DNA of 64,000 nucleotides from Umezawaea tangerina (GCF_003002815.1 NZ_PVTF01000026.1:33881-97880); one strand, 5' to 3'; shown: positions 17,429 to 26,059, counted from the stretch's first letter. The notes: generated by a model not told the origin, from the sequence alone. Translations and numbers: made by a program.

Positions 17429-18736
17429 GTGCAGGGGACCGACGTGGTCAAGACCGCAGGATCCCGACTCCCGAGCGAGGTGTGGGTCCTCGTCGTGGCG
17501 AGCTTCATCATCGCCATCGGGTTCGGCATCGTCGCCCCGGTGCTGCCGATGTACGCGGCCAGCTTCGACGTCGGCACCACCGCCGTGTCCGCCGTCGTGA
17601 GCGCGTTCGCGCTGGTCAGGCTGCTGTTCGCGCCGGTGAGTGGACGGTTGGTCGCCCGGTTCGGCGAGACGGGGACCTACGTCGCGGGCATCCTGATCGT
17701 CGCGGTCGCCACCGGCGCGTGCGGGTTCGCGACCCACTTCTGGATGCTGCTGGTGTTCCGCTCGGTCGCGGGCGTGGGCTCCACCATGTTCACCGTCGCC
17801 GCGGTCGGCCTGCTGATCCGGCTGACGCCCGCCCCGCTGCGCGGCCGCGCGTCCGGGCTGTGGGCGACCGGGTTCCTGCTCGGCAACATCGCGGGCCCCA
17901 TCGTCGGAGCCGGGCTCGTCGGGTTCTCCATCCGCACGCCGTTCGTCGCCTACGCCGTGGCGCTGATCATCGCGGCCGCGTTCGTGTGGCTGTTCCTGCG
18001 CCGGTCCACGCTCGCGTCGCTGGACCAGAACAAGGCGCAGCGGACGATGCCCGTGCGCGAGGCGATCCGGTCCGGCGCCTACCGCGCCTCGCTGGCCTCC
18101 GGGTTCGCCAACGGCTGGGCGGTGTTCGGGCTGCGCATCTCGCTGGTGCCGCTGTTCGTCGTCGAGGCGCTGCACGGCAGCCCGGCCGTCGCGGGCATCT
18201 CGCTGTCGGTGTTCGCGGTAGGCAACGCGTCCGTGCTGATGCTGTCCGGCAAGCTCTCCGACAGCATCGGCCGCAAGCCGATGGCCGTCGCCGGGCTCGC
18301 CGTGTCGGCCGTCGGCACGTTCGGCATGGGCTTCACCGGCACCGTGCCGCTGTTCATGGTCGCCTCGCTCGTCGCGGGCGTCGGCGCGGGCCTGCTCAAC
18401 CCGCCGCAGAACGCCGTCGTCGCCGACGTGATCGGCTCGAAGGCCAAGGGCGGGCCCGTGCTCGCCGCGTTCCAGATGGTCACCGACCTCGGCGCCATCG
18501 TCGGCCCGCTGCTCGCGGGCGTGCTGGCCGACAGGCTCTCCTACCAGGCCGCGTTCACCGTGACCGGCGCCATCATGGTCGTCGCCATCGCCTTCTGGCT
18601 CGTCGCCGAGGAGACCAGGCCCGTTGACGAGCGCGTCGCCGAGGTCGTCGCGGGCGAGTGCGGCGCCCTCGACGAAGGCCCCGAACTGCCCACCGGCGCC
18701 CGCGTCGGCGGCCGCCCCCGCCAGCCCGACGCGTGA
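17429..18736 (+). CDS. MFS transporter, DHA-type drug exporter
   Basis: Polytopic membrane protein of 435 residues with twelve predicted helices. It starts with a short cytosolic tail, then VLVVASFIIAIGFGIVAPVLP in helix 1 (first 19 of these residues are membrane), motif A as GRLVARFGETGTYVAG, and in the second half GKLSDSIGRKPMAVAG, the motif A repeat typical of DHA1 exporters. The C terminus is hydrophilic and Pro/Arg-rich. The GTG start lies next to GGGAGG; the palindrome upstream may control it. Substrate unknown. Confidence 0.87.
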   Translation: MQGTDVVKTAGSRLPSEVWVLVVASFIIAIGFGIVAPVLPMYAASFDVGTTAVSAVVSAFALVRLLFAPVSGRLVARFGETGTYVAGILIVAVATGACGFATHFWMLLVFRSVAGVGSTMFTVAAVGLLIRLTPAPLRGRASGLWATGFLLGNIAGPIVGAGLVGFSIRTPFVAYAVALIIAAAFVWLFLRRSTLASLDQNKAQRTMPVREAIRSGAYRASLASGFANGWAVFGLRISLVPLFVVEALHGSPAVAGISLSVFAVGNASVLMLSGKLSDSIGRKPMAVAGLAVSAVGTFGMGFTGTVPLFMVASLVAGVGAGLLNPPQNAVVADVIGSKAKGGPVLAAFQMVTDLGAIVGPLLAGVLADRLSYQAAFTVTGAIMVVAIAFWLVAEETRPVDERVAEVVAGECGALDEGPELPTGARVGGRPRQPDA

Positions 18737-18806
18737 ACGCTCAGGTTCCGCTCAGCCTCCGCCGCTAGCCTCTCGGGCAGTAGGCGCACGGAAGGAACGC
18801 GAAGAC

Positions 18807-19604
18807 GTGGGTGGGGCTGAGCGGAACGCTCGCAAGAGGAAGCAGCAGCAACAGGCGGCCAAGTCGGTGGCCGCCGCACGCGGGTCGACCGGCGGTGACC
18901 GCAAGAAGATCCTCACCGGCGTGGCCGTCGTCGCCGCACTGGCCGCCGCGCTGGTCGTCGGCATCGTGCTCAACAAACCGTCCACACCGGAGGCCCTCAC
19001 CCCCGCCGCCGACCTCAAGGCCCTCTCGGTCCCCGTGCAGCGCCAGGCCGACGCCACCGTGCTGGTCGGCAAGGACACCGCCAAGGTCACCGTGGACGTG
19101 TACGAGGACTTCCTCTGCCCCATCTGCGGCACCTTCGAGGAGAAGTACGGCTCCCAGCTCCGCGACCACGTGGAAGCGGGCGACCTCCGCATCCGCTACC
19201 ACGTGCTACCGCTCCTGGTCCGCCTCTCCGACCCCGAGGGCTACTCCCGCGACAGCGCCAACGCCGCCGTCTGCGCCGCCGACGCGGGCAAGTTCACCGA
19301 GTTCCACGACACCCTGTACGCCAAGCAGCCCGAGGAAGGCGGAGCCGGCTACACCAAGGCCCAACTGGCCCAGCTGGGCGCCGATCTGGGCATCACCGGC
19401 GACACCTTCAAGTCCTGTGTGGAGAACGGCACCTACAACCAGGCACTCGACGCCGACCTCGACAAGGCCGACGCCACCCCCCACCTCCAGGCGGAGCGCA
19501 GCGACGGCTCCAAGGGCTTCCGCGGCACCCCGGCCGTCGCCGTCGGCGACAAGCTCATCAGCCTCGACAACCAGAACTGGATCTCCGACCTCCTCAAGGC
19601 CTGA
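18807..19604 (+). CDS. Membrane-anchored DsbA/thioredoxin-fold oxidoreductase
   Basis: Predicted extracytoplasmic disulphide oxidoreductase of 265 residues. Residues 1-30 are basic and Gln/Lys-rich (cytosolic), followed by a single membrane anchor (ILTGVAVVAALAAALVVGIV, about 33-52). The thioredoxin-like domain carries the active site C-P-I-C in YEDFLCPICGTFEE and, near the end, the cis-Pro loop FRGTPAVAVG. This layout is that of actinobacterial DsbA-like proteins that fold secreted proteins. The GTG start is chosen because of GAAGGAA upstream; the frame also runs back into the MFS gene. A strong terminator follows. Confidence 0.9.
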   Translation: MGGAERNARKRKQQQQAAKSVAAARGSTGGDRKKILTGVAVVAALAAALVVGIVLNKPSTPEALTPAADLKALSVPVQRQADATVLVGKDTAKVTVDVYEDFLCPICGTFEEKYGSQLRDHVEAGDLRIRYHVLPLLVRLSDPEGYSRDSANAAVCAADAGKFTEFHDTLYAKQPEEGGAGYTKAQLAQLGADLGITGDTFKSCVENGTYNQALDADLDKADATPHLQAERSDGSKGFRGTPAVAVGDKLISLDNQNWISDLLKA

Positions 19605-19614
19605 GATCACCCCC

Positions 19615-19650
19615 GACGGCCCGCCCCTGCCACTCACGGGGCGGGCCGTC
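19615..19650 (+). terminator. Terminator after the DsbA-like gene
   Basis: Perfect 13-bp stem GACGGCCCGCCCC / GGGGCGGGCCGTC with a 10-nt loop, eleven bases after the stop codon. GC-rich without a long T run, as usual in actinomycetes. Confidence 0.8.
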
Positions 19651-19769
19651 GCACCTCCTCTATCAGGGCGAACGGCGATGGGGGACCCCCGATTTTTATC
19701 CGGTGGGGCTGATGTTGTACGGTATGACCACACAAGAACGGCGGGTGACCACCGGGAACGTGGAAGCAC

Positions 19770-19842
19770 GGGGCTGTGGCGCAGCTGGTAGCGCATCACA
19801 CTGGCAGTGTGAGGGTCAGGGGTTCGAGTCCCCTCAGCTCCA
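19770..19842 (+). tRNA. tRNA-Ala (anticodon GGC)
   Basis: A 73-nt cloverleaf: acceptor GGGGCTG/CAGCTCC, D-arm GCGC-AGCTGGTA-GCGC, anticodon arm TCACA-CTGGCAG-TGTGA with anticodon GGC, and T-arm AGGGG-TTCGAGT-CCCCT. The third acceptor pair is G3:U70, the alanine identity element. CCA is not encoded. The integrase gene directly downstream makes its 3' half the likely attachment site. Confidence 0.96.
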
Positions 19843-19862
19843 CAACTTGACATAGAACGCAA

Positions 19863-19901
19863 ATCACCCGCTGACCTGGGATTACCTGGTCAGCGGGTGA
19901 T
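19863..19901. terminator. Hairpin terminator between tRNA-Ala and the integrase
   Basis: Perfect 14-bp stem ATCACCCGCTGACC / GGTCAGCGGGTGAT with an 11-nt loop, followed by CTTGTCTGT. It terminates the tRNA transcript. Confidence 0.75.
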
Positions 19902-19938
19902 CTTGTCTGTGCGTCCACTGTGGACTGCGTCTCCGAAA

Positions 19939-20000
19939 CTGGAGCAAATCTGGAGCACGGCCTGGAATGACCCGAAACAGGGTCAGCCATATTGCTCCAG
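19939..20000. repeat. CTGGAGCA repeats in the att region (candidate arm-type sites)
   Basis: CTGGAGCA occurs twice directly, at 19939-19946 and 19950-19957 (11 bases apart, one helical turn), and once inverted (TGCTCCAG) at 19993-20000. They lie between the tRNA 3' end and the integrase 3' end, where integrase arm or excisionase sites of tRNA-targeting elements occur. Function inferred from position. Confidence 0.5.
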
Positions 20001-20116
20001 CACCGTTCACCCTGTCGGGTTGTCTATCGTCGCGACTCTTCGCGCCCCGCTAACCGCGACCACGCCGGTTGGGTACCGGATCCCGTGTCGGCGTGGGCTG
20101 TACCGCGGTGTCAGGG

Positions 20117-21304
20117 CTACTGGGCCGCTCTGCGCCAGGTGCTGTCGCCGACGTCGGCGATCGCCTTGTCCCACCGATCTTGCAGGCGCTGAAGAAGTCG
20201 GACGGTGACTTCCGGTGCGACGTGGGAGTACGTGCGCTGGACGGGGTCCCTGAGGATGTGGCCGAGCCGAAGCGACTGGGCGATCTCGGGAATGCTGTCG
20301 GCGATCATCCACGTCTTGTGGCTATGCCGAAGCCCGTGAAAAGTCAGGCCGGGCTTGACCGGATGCAGTCGCAGGATCGGGTTGGCCCACTGGAGGTTCC
20401 CGTCGGCGGCGGGGCGCATGGCGCGGCGGCTGAAGTTGCTGCGGCGATGCAGGTGGTCTCCAGGACTGGTGAACACGTGCGCGTGGCGGTGAGTGCTCAG
20501 GTGCGCTCGCAAGAGCCGGACCGTGGGCGGGACGAGCGCGATGGTGCGGACCGATGCTTCCGTCTTCGGCGGGCCAAGCCACAACTTGCCGCCCGCCGAC
20601 TCGTGCAGCGCACCATTCTGCGGGTCGACGATCATGACTCCGGTGTCGTCGTCAAACAGGTGCAGGTTGTGGCGTTGCAAGCCGGTCAACTCACCCCAGC
20701 GTGCACCGGTCCAGGCTGCGGTGACCACCAGCACGGCCGCGCCGGGGTCGTAGCAAGCAGCGATCTGATCAGCGACGCGCAGCACTTCGGCCGGATCCGC
20801 CCAGACCTTCTCGGGCACGCGGGCGGCATGGTTGCGACGTCCACGCCTCCGAGGCCGAATCGGATTGGCAGTGATCAGCTTCTCCTCGGCAGCATCGGTG
20901 AGGATCTGTGACAGCAGCTTCACGAACCCGGCGACGGTGGTCGGAGCGAGCTTCGTGGCCCGCAGCTGCTTGGCCCACGCCTGAACTTTGAGATTGGTGA
21001 TGCCGGCCAACGCGGTGTCGCCCCAACGGGGCCGGATGTGGTTGCGCAGCATGCCCCGGTAGTTGTCCTCCGTGCGGATGTCGACGTCGAGCGCTTCGAG
21101 CCACTCGACCAGCCACTCATCGAGCGTGGTGCGGCCTCCAGTGGGATCGAGCCAGGTGCCGCGCCGCTGGTCCGACTCCAGATCGGCGGCATGGTCTTCG
21201 GCGGCCTTCTGGCTGTGGAAGCCAGGTATGGAGCCGATCGAGCCGTCGTCGCGGCGGAATCGTACGCGCCAGTGGTTGCTTCCAGACTGCTCCGCCCAGG
21301 CCAT
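20117..21304 (-). CDS. Tyrosine recombinase (site-specific integrase)
   Basis: Integrase of 395 residues. It has an N-terminal arm-binding AP2-like region (SNHWRVRFRRDDGSIGS), a SAM-like core-binding domain (TEDNYRGMLRNHIRPRWGD), and a catalytic domain with Arg in TGARWGELTGL (about residue 203), H-x-x-R in TFHGLRHSHKTW (about 323-329) and the nucleophile Tyr in VQRTYSHVAPE (about 358). The ATG start has AAGGG upstream; earlier codons in frame are ignored. It sits beside tRNA-Ala with its 3' end toward the tRNA, the arrangement of tRNA-specific integrative elements, and forms a pair with the excisionase-like gene upstream. Confidence 0.93.
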   Translation of the reverse strand: MAWAEQSGSNHWRVRFRRDDGSIGSIPGFHSQKAAEDHAADLESDQRRGTWLDPTGGRTTLDEWLVEWLEALDVDIRTEDNYRGMLRNHIRPRWGDTALAGITNLKVQAWAKQLRATKLAPTTVAGFVKLLSQILTDAAEEKLITANPIRPRRRGRRNHAARVPEKVWADPAEVLRVADQIAACYDPGAAVLVVTAAWTGARWGELTGLQRHNLHLFDDDTGVMIVDPQNGALHESAGGKLWLGPPKTEASVRTIALVPPTVRLLRAHLSTHRHAHVFTSPGDHLHRRSNFSRRAMRPAADGNLQWANPILRLHPVKPGLTFHGLRHSHKTWMIADSIPEIAQSLRLGHILRDPVQRTYSHVAPEVTVRLLQRLQDRWDKAIADVGDSTWRRAAQ

Positions 21305-21407
21305 GTGGGAGCCCTTCTCGCTTTGTGGTGTGGGGGTCACGGGCGTGACAGATGCATGAACGCTCCATACGCGTAGAAGCGCAAGCATTGCAGTACAAGA
21401 ACTTCTG

Positions 21408-21662
21408 TTAGTCCGAAGAGGACTTGGTGCGCCGGGGTGTAGTCCTCATGCGACCATCACGAGTTCGAGGCGCACGAGCGCCGGACTTTGCGATCGATCG
21501 TAGATCGGCATCGGAGAACCGAAGGTGCTTGCCCACGAAGGTACGTGGAATCTCCCGAAGGCCAGCCTTTCGCCGCAGCCACGACTCACGGACAGCCAGC
21601 AGCGTTGCCGCTTCAGCGGGGGTGTACAGCAGACGATGGTTACTCGGATCCGGCCGGGTCAT
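21408..21662 (-). CDS. Excisionase-like helix-turn-helix protein
   Basis: Small basic DNA-binding protein of 84 residues. LLYTPAEAATLLAVRESWLR is the MerR/excisionase-type helix-turn-helix (only 20 residues shown), followed by PRTFVGKHLRFSDADLRSI, the wing and specificity region seen in Xis proteins. The tail is Arg-rich. The start is the ATG behind GGAGGACAGC; a longer frame exists upstream without a ribosome site. It lies directly upstream of the integrase and likely directs excision of the element. Confidence 0.85.
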   Translation of the reverse strand: MTRPDPSNHRLLYTPAEAATLLAVRESWLRRKAGLREIPRTFVGKHLRFSDADLRSIAKSGARAPRTRDGRMRTTPRRTKSSSD

Positions 21663-21917
21663 GCTGTCCTCCAGGAGTGTGGTCTGGGTCGACACCCCTG
21701 AACTCCGAAATTTGACCCCTTTGGGGACACGCAACCGCCGATTTTCTCATCGCCTTTTCGATCACTTTGCGTGCCAGTGTGACCTCATGGCTGGGTCATA
21801 CCGCTACGTAGCTGGGAACTCAAGTCCTGATCGGACACTTGGCGCAGCTGGTATGTATCCGGCAGCCGACACCGTCGCGATGAGCTTGGACTGCAGCACG
21901 GCTCGACAGGAACAGAC

Positions 21918-22265
21918 TCACCCTGACGATGGCGAAAGATGAGGACCTGGCCGAACCGTTTCCATGTCGAGTAAAGCTTGATCTCGGAGCTCTTCTGCCC
22001 AGTTCCAGGCCGTGCTTGGGTTGCGTAGATAGAAGCGGTGGCGTGAATCTCCGTGTGGAACCGGTGTCAGCAGGCCGAGCGCCACCAGAGACCGAATCGG
22101 ACCCTGCAGGTTGCTGATGGTGACGTCCAGATACTTGGCCAGAGCGCTCAGCGAGACGAACCCGTCTTCGGCATCGAGCACCGCGAGCATGACCTCCAGC
22201 CGGTAGCGCTGGCCGAACGCGGCCTGCGACCTGTCCCGCAGAAGAACTCGATCCGGTGACGCCAT
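21918..22265 (-). CDS. Winged-helix (ArsR/MarR-like) transcriptional regulator
   Basis: A 115-residue protein with a winged-helix fold: RLEVMLAVLDAEDGFVSLSA, then LAKYLDVTISNLQGPIRSLV as the helix-turn-helix and HRFYLRNP as the wing. It lacks metal-binding Cys pairs. It is divergent from the DUF5131 gene, and the shared promoter has a long inverted repeat of TCTTACGAG, so it probably represses itself and that gene. The family is not identified beyond fold level. Confidence 0.75.
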   Translation of the reverse strand: MASPDRVLLRDRSQAAFGQRYRLEVMLAVLDAEDGFVSLSALAKYLDVTISNLQGPIRSLVALGLLTPVPHGDSRHRFYLRNPSTAWNWAEELRDQALLDMETVRPGPHLSPSSG

Positions 22266-22272
22266 ATGGTCA

Positions 22273-22307
22273 TCTTACGAGATTTAAGTTACGACTACCT
22301 CGTAAGA
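22273..22307. promoter_or_regulatory. Inverted repeat TCTTACGAG...CTCGTAAGA (operator candidate)
   Basis: Exact 9-bp arms at 22273-22281 and 22299-22307 with a 17-bp spacer that contains a further TTACGA half-site (22289-22294). The region is AT-rich compared with its surroundings and lies only 8 bases from the regulator's start codon and 50 from the divergent gene. It fits dimeric winged-helix regulator binding. Confidence 0.65.
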
Positions 22308-22356
22308 AAAGTCGAACCGGTGTTCGAACTGGTGTTGAGGATGGGCAGGCAACGTC

Positions 22357-23109
22357 ATGGGCAGTCGCTCGACGATCGAGTGGACCGAGGTCACCTGGAA
22401 CCCCACAACAGGGTGTGATCGGATCTCGAGGGGCTGTGACAACTGCTACGCGCTGGCCCTGTCCAAGCGGCTCAAGGCGATGGGTGCGGAGAAGTACCAG
22501 AACGACGGTGATCCACGCACGTCAGGCCCCGGATTCGGGGTCACGCTGCACCCGGACACCCTTGACCAGCCCTACCGGTGGCGCACCCCGCGGGTGGTGT
22601 TCGTCAACTCCATGAGCGACCTGTTCCACGCCAAGGTCCCATTGGCCTTCGTGCGGCAGGTTTTCCAGGTCATGGCCGACACCCCTCAACACACCTACCA
22701 GGTGCTCACGAAGCGTTCGGCCCGGCTTCGTAAATTGGCCGACAAGCTCGACTGGCCCTCCAACGTATGGATGGGAGTGAGCGTGGAGGACAGCGACCAA
22801 CTCGCTCGCGTCGACGACCTGCGCTCGGTACCGGCTGCGGTGCGCTTCCTGTCTTGCGAACCGCTGTTGGGGCCGTTGACCGGACTTGACCTCGACGGCA
22901 TCGGCTGGGTGATCACCGGTGGGGAGTCCGGACCCAACGCCCGCCCGGTCGACCCTGCTTGGGTACGTCAGATCCGCGACGCGTGCCAAGAAGCTGATGT
23001 CGCGTTCTTCCACAAGCAGTGGGGAGGCCGCACTCCTAAGGCCGGCGGTCGCGAACTCGACGGGCAGACGTGGGACGAGATGCCCCAACCCGCCGCAACA
23101 GCCCTCTGA
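22357..23109 (+). CDS. DUF5131 (phage Gp37/Gp68) three-Cys-motif protein
   Basis: A 250-residue member of the family called phage Gp37/Gp68 or DUF5131. Cys20, Cys27 and Cys30 (TGCDRISRGCDNCYA) form the conserved three-Cys motif, followed by VVFVNSMSDLFH, TKRSARL, WMGVSVED, FLSCEPLLGPL and WVITGGESGPNARP, all family hallmarks. The Cys spacing recalls a radical-SAM cluster but is not canonical. The biochemical function is not established. Its known genomic partner, TcmP, is convergent 38 bases downstream, which strengthens both calls. It is on the integrated element, divergent from a wHTH regulator. Confidence 0.9.
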   Translation: MGSRSTIEWTEVTWNPTTGCDRISRGCDNCYALALSKRLKAMGAEKYQNDGDPRTSGPGFGVTLHPDTLDQPYRWRTPRVVFVNSMSDLFHAKVPLAFVRQVFQVMADTPQHTYQVLTKRSARLRKLADKLDWPSNVWMGVSVEDSDQLARVDDLRSVPAAVRFLSCEPLLGPLTGLDLDGIGWVITGGESGPNARPVDPAWVRQIRDACQEADVAFFHKQWGGRTPKAGGRELDGQTWDEMPQPAATAL

Positions 23110-23147
23110 CATCACCGCCGCCACAGGCTTGGCCGAAGCGGCCGACA

Positions 23148-24476
23148 TCACGTCGGAACGATGGTCTGGTTCTCGATCTTGTTGCCTTTGCCCTTGAGGC
23201 GTGGACGCACGACACCGCGGCCAGCGAGTTGGTCCCACGCTTCTCGTAGATGCATCTCACGAGCCAGGCCCAGCGTGGCGCCGTACAGAGCCTCGGTATG
23301 GTCCTGGACACCGGCAGAGCCGCGTGTGAGGACAAACTCGGTGATGTTGGTGGCGATGACGTCGATCCAGGACTGGTTGAGCTTCGCCTCGGTGCGGGCG
23401 TTCTGCTCTGCCACCATCTCCGAAACTAGGGTTCCGCCGAACAGATCCTCCGGTTCCGCAGTGGCCGGCGGCTGGCGCAGCGACCGCTCGTTGGTGAACT
23501 TCCGCCAGTCTTCGTTGGCCTTGGACGCGGCTTCGTTGAACACGTACGGCGCGCCCGCGTACCGGTAGAACAGGATCATCATGAACAAGGGAGCTTGACC
23601 TGGTTCGCGACGGATAGGCACGGGAAAAGCCCGGTATCCGGTGTCCTTCTCGATCCTCTGGCAGTAGACCTGCGCCACCTTCCAGGCCGCGCTTGCCGCC
23701 GCGGCACGTTCGCCCTGGCCCTCTGCTTGTCTACGGGCGGTACGGAACACCTCCCGCCACCAGTCGTCACCCAAGAACGCGTCGATCCGTGCCAGTGAGG
23801 CATCCGCGCTCTGAAAGCCAGCCCCGCTAGCCCTGCCGCCGCACCCCGTTCCTACGGGAAGCCACTCCTCGTCCAGGAACGCGTCGGCCAAGGCCGGGGA
23901 TGTGGCATTGGCCTTATCTGCGTCCAAGAGGCCACCGATTCGCCAGACCGACTGCAGGTTGAAATTGAGCAGCACTTCGGTCGCTGGCCACTTTGGCTGC
24001 CTGAGTAGGCGGTCGGTCATCTCGGTGTAGGGAAGGCCGGTGCCGAACGGATCCAGGAAGGCCAGGAGCGGTGAGTCGCGCGCCAAGTCCAATACGGCGT
24101 CCAAGTGTTGATTGACATCCCCCTGAAGAACCTCGTAGACCATGTCCTGCGGTGCCTCCCGCGCCAAGGTCTCGCTCAGATTCTCGAAGTACTCAGGATC
24201 ACGCTCGACAAACACACAGTGCAAGGTCCGATGAAACGCCCCAGCCTTGGTCGCTGTACGCACTGCCAGCAGCGGTGACCCCTCAGCACCCTCTGCCTGC
24301 CCCTCCTCAGGCTTGTACCGCCCTGGGCCGGCGAATCCATCGAGATAGACCACCTTCCCCGCGAGCGCCGCCGACCCGGTCTTCGCCGTGAACACGTCCG
24401 GGTACCGCTTCAAGATCCCGTGCTTGAGCACGGCCGCAGCCTGCTTCTCCTGGAAGAACTTGTCATGGGCGGTCAT
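23148..24476 (-). CDS. tcmP: Three-Cys-motif partner protein TcmP
   Basis: TcmP is the family that co-occurs with DUF5131 three-Cys proteins; the role is unknown but the pair is common on mobile elements. This one has 442 residues. The N-terminal half looks like a SAM-methyltransferase Rossmann fold: KVVYLDGFAGPGRY (motif I-like), CVFVERDPEYFENL (motif II), and LLAFLDPFGTGLPY (a D-P-F motif IV like that of N6/N4 methylases). The C-terminal half is family-specific. The convergent layout with DUF5131, rather than the usual tandem one, is slightly odd. Confidence 0.88.
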   Translation of the reverse strand: MTAHDKFFQEKQAAAVLKHGILKRYPDVFTAKTGSAALAGKVVYLDGFAGPGRYKPEEGQAEGAEGSPLLAVRTATKAGAFHRTLHCVFVERDPEYFENLSETLAREAPQDMVYEVLQGDVNQHLDAVLDLARDSPLLAFLDPFGTGLPYTEMTDRLLRQPKWPATEVLLNFNLQSVWRIGGLLDADKANATSPALADAFLDEEWLPVGTGCGGRASGAGFQSADASLARIDAFLGDDWWREVFRTARRQAEGQGERAAAASAAWKVAQVYCQRIEKDTGYRAFPVPIRREPGQAPLFMMILFYRYAGAPYVFNEAASKANEDWRKFTNERSLRQPPATAEPEDLFGGTLVSEMVAEQNARTEAKLNQSWIDVIATNITEFVLTRGSAGVQDHTEALYGATLGLAREMHLREAWDQLAGRGVVRPRLKGKGNKIENQTIVPT

Positions 24477-24509
24477 CGCACCTCCTGATCAACCAATCAG
24501 GACTACCAC

Positions 24510-24797
24510 GTGCCCACCGCGGGGCAATTCGAACGCCGCACATACACCCCTGAATGGACCAGTCGAGCGAGGCGATCCCGCCGTGTGCTTCGATTCGAAG
24601 GATCGTGGGCTCCTGACCTCGCTCGCTTGTTCACGCACCTGACCTACGACGTCGGGATTCGCCTGCTGGCCTTGCTCGAAGGCTCATCGGGCACGTCGGC
24701 GCAGCCTCAGGAACTCACGTTTCTGGACGGGGTGATCAAGGCGTATGAGCTGCCCACGGGTAGGAACCACCGCGACGACCTCGGAGGAACACAGTGA
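24510..24797 (+). CDS. Small hypothetical protein, coupled to NUDIX gene
   Basis: A 95-residue protein that I do not recognise. It begins with GTG, has an Arg-rich N terminus and a helical middle (LARLFTHLTYDVGIRLLALL). It is kept because its stop overlaps the NUDIX start as GTGA, the usual sign of a real coupled gene in this region. It is divergent from tcmP. Function unknown. Confidence 0.5.
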   Translation: MPTAGQFERRTYTPEWTSRARRSRRVLRFEGSWAPDLARLFTHLTYDVGIRLLALLEGSSGTSAQPQELTFLDGVIKAYELPTGRNHRDDLGGTQ

Positions 24798-25219
24798 CGA
24801 GCCAGATCGCCTACCCCGTCTCGATCAAGGGTGTCGTGGTGCGCGAGGACAAGGTCCTGCTGTTGAGGAACGAGCGGGAGGAATGGGAGTTGCCGGGCGG
24901 GCGGATCGAGCCCGGCGAGTCGCCCGAGCAGTGTGTGGTCCGCGAGATCGCCGAGGAAGCGCGTTGGAGGGTCATCGCGACAGCCATCCTCGACAGCTGG
25001 ATGTACTACATCGACGCGGCGGACAAGAACGTGTTCATCGTGACCTACGGCTGCTACCCCGTTCAGGCCGACGAGCCCGTGCTCTCACACGAGCACAAGG
25101 AGATCGGACTCTTCGGTGAGTCCGATGTCGAAGGCTTGGTGATGCCGGCGGGCTATAAGCGCTCGATCAAGGCCTGGTTCGCGCAACTTCGTGCCGACGC
25201 CTCGAAACAAGCGTGGTAG
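24794..25219 (+). CDS. NUDIX hydrolase
   Basis: A 141-residue pyrophosphohydrolase of nucleoside diphosphate derivatives. The NUDIX box reads GGRIEPGESPEQCVVREIAE-EARW, following G-x5-E-x7-R-E-U-x-E-E-x-G-U except that the last Gly is Arg. The catalytic Glu cluster REIAEE is intact. The beta-sheet core around it (VSIKGVVVREDKVLLLR) is standard. It is translationally coupled to the 95-residue gene upstream and lies in front of the YdcF-like gene. The substrate cannot be deduced. Confidence 0.88.
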   Translation: MTSQIAYPVSIKGVVVREDKVLLLRNEREEWELPGGRIEPGESPEQCVVREIAEEARWRVIATAILDSWMYYIDAADKNVFIVTYGCYPVQADEPVLSHEHKEIGLFGESDVEGLVMPAGYKRSIKAWFAQLRADASKQAW

Positions 25220-25384
25220 CCCGGCGGGAGCAGCGAGTCCGCCCCTTGCCTGCTCGACGCCGAGGCGGGTCGCGAAGTCGACGTGTCACGCCGAGAGCCA
25301 CTCGATACGGTCTGCTCCACCCACTCGCCAGCATCCAGGGCGCCTTCCAGCGCTAAGGCCGATGAGCACAGGAGCAACCCGCTA

Positions 25385-26059
25385 GTGACGACCGCGAACA
25401 CCGCGATCACCGACCAGAACCGCGCCGACGCCCACCTGATCTGGAACTACCACCAGATGGGTCACGAACTCACCCCGTGCGACGTTGGTATCGGACTGGG
25501 CAGCCACGACCTCGGCGTCGCCGAGCACGCGGCCAAGCTCTACCACCACGGCCTGTTCCCGCTGCTGGTGTTCACCGGCGCGACCAGTCCCACCAGCGCC
25601 GCCCGCTTCCCCCGCGGCGAGGCCGGGCACTACCGGGAACGCGCACTCGAACTCGGCGTCCCCGACGAAGCCATCCTGGTCGAACCGGACGCGGCCAACA
25701 CCGGCGACAACATCCGCTTGTCCCACCTGCTGCTGGACAAGCACGGCATCATGCCCACCACGGTGCTTCTCGTGAGCAAGCCGTATATGCAGCGACGCGC
25801 GTTCGCCACCTGCGGCGCGGTATGGCCAGAGGTCAACGTCGTGTGCTCGTCCGAGGAACTCGCGCTGGGCGATTACGTGCGCAGTATCGGCGACGAGAAG
25901 CTCGTCATCGACATGCTCGTCGGTGACCTGCAGCGCTTCGTCGAATATCCCGCCCTCGGCTTCGTCACCGAGCAGCACGTCTCTGCCGAAGTGATCGAGG
26001 CCTACGAACGACTGCTGCGGGACGGCTTCGACAGCCGGTCGCTGATCAAAAACGTTTGA
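25385..26059 (+). CDS. YdcF/SanA-like (DUF218) family protein
   Basis: A 224-residue protein of the DUF218/YdcF superfamily. The conserved elements are DVGIGLGSHDLGVAEHAAKL (strand plus helix), FTGATSPTSAARFPRGEA, VEPDAANTGDN with the family's N-T-x-x-N, and VLLVSKPYMQRRA. YdcF of E. coli binds SAM in vitro; the reaction of this subgroup is unknown. There is no signal peptide or membrane segment, so it is probably cytosolic. The start is a GTG; 165 bases separate it from the NUDIX gene. Confidence 0.83.
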   Translation: MTTANTAITDQNRADAHLIWNYHQMGHELTPCDVGIGLGSHDLGVAEHAAKLYHHGLFPLLVFTGATSPTSAARFPRGEAGHYRERALELGVPDEAILVEPDAANTGDNIRLSHLLLDKHGIMPTTVLLVSKPYMQRRAFATCGAVWPEVNVVCSSEELALGDYVRSIGDEKLVIDMLVGDLQRFVEYPALGFVTEQHVSAEVIEAYERLLRDGFDSRSLIKNV

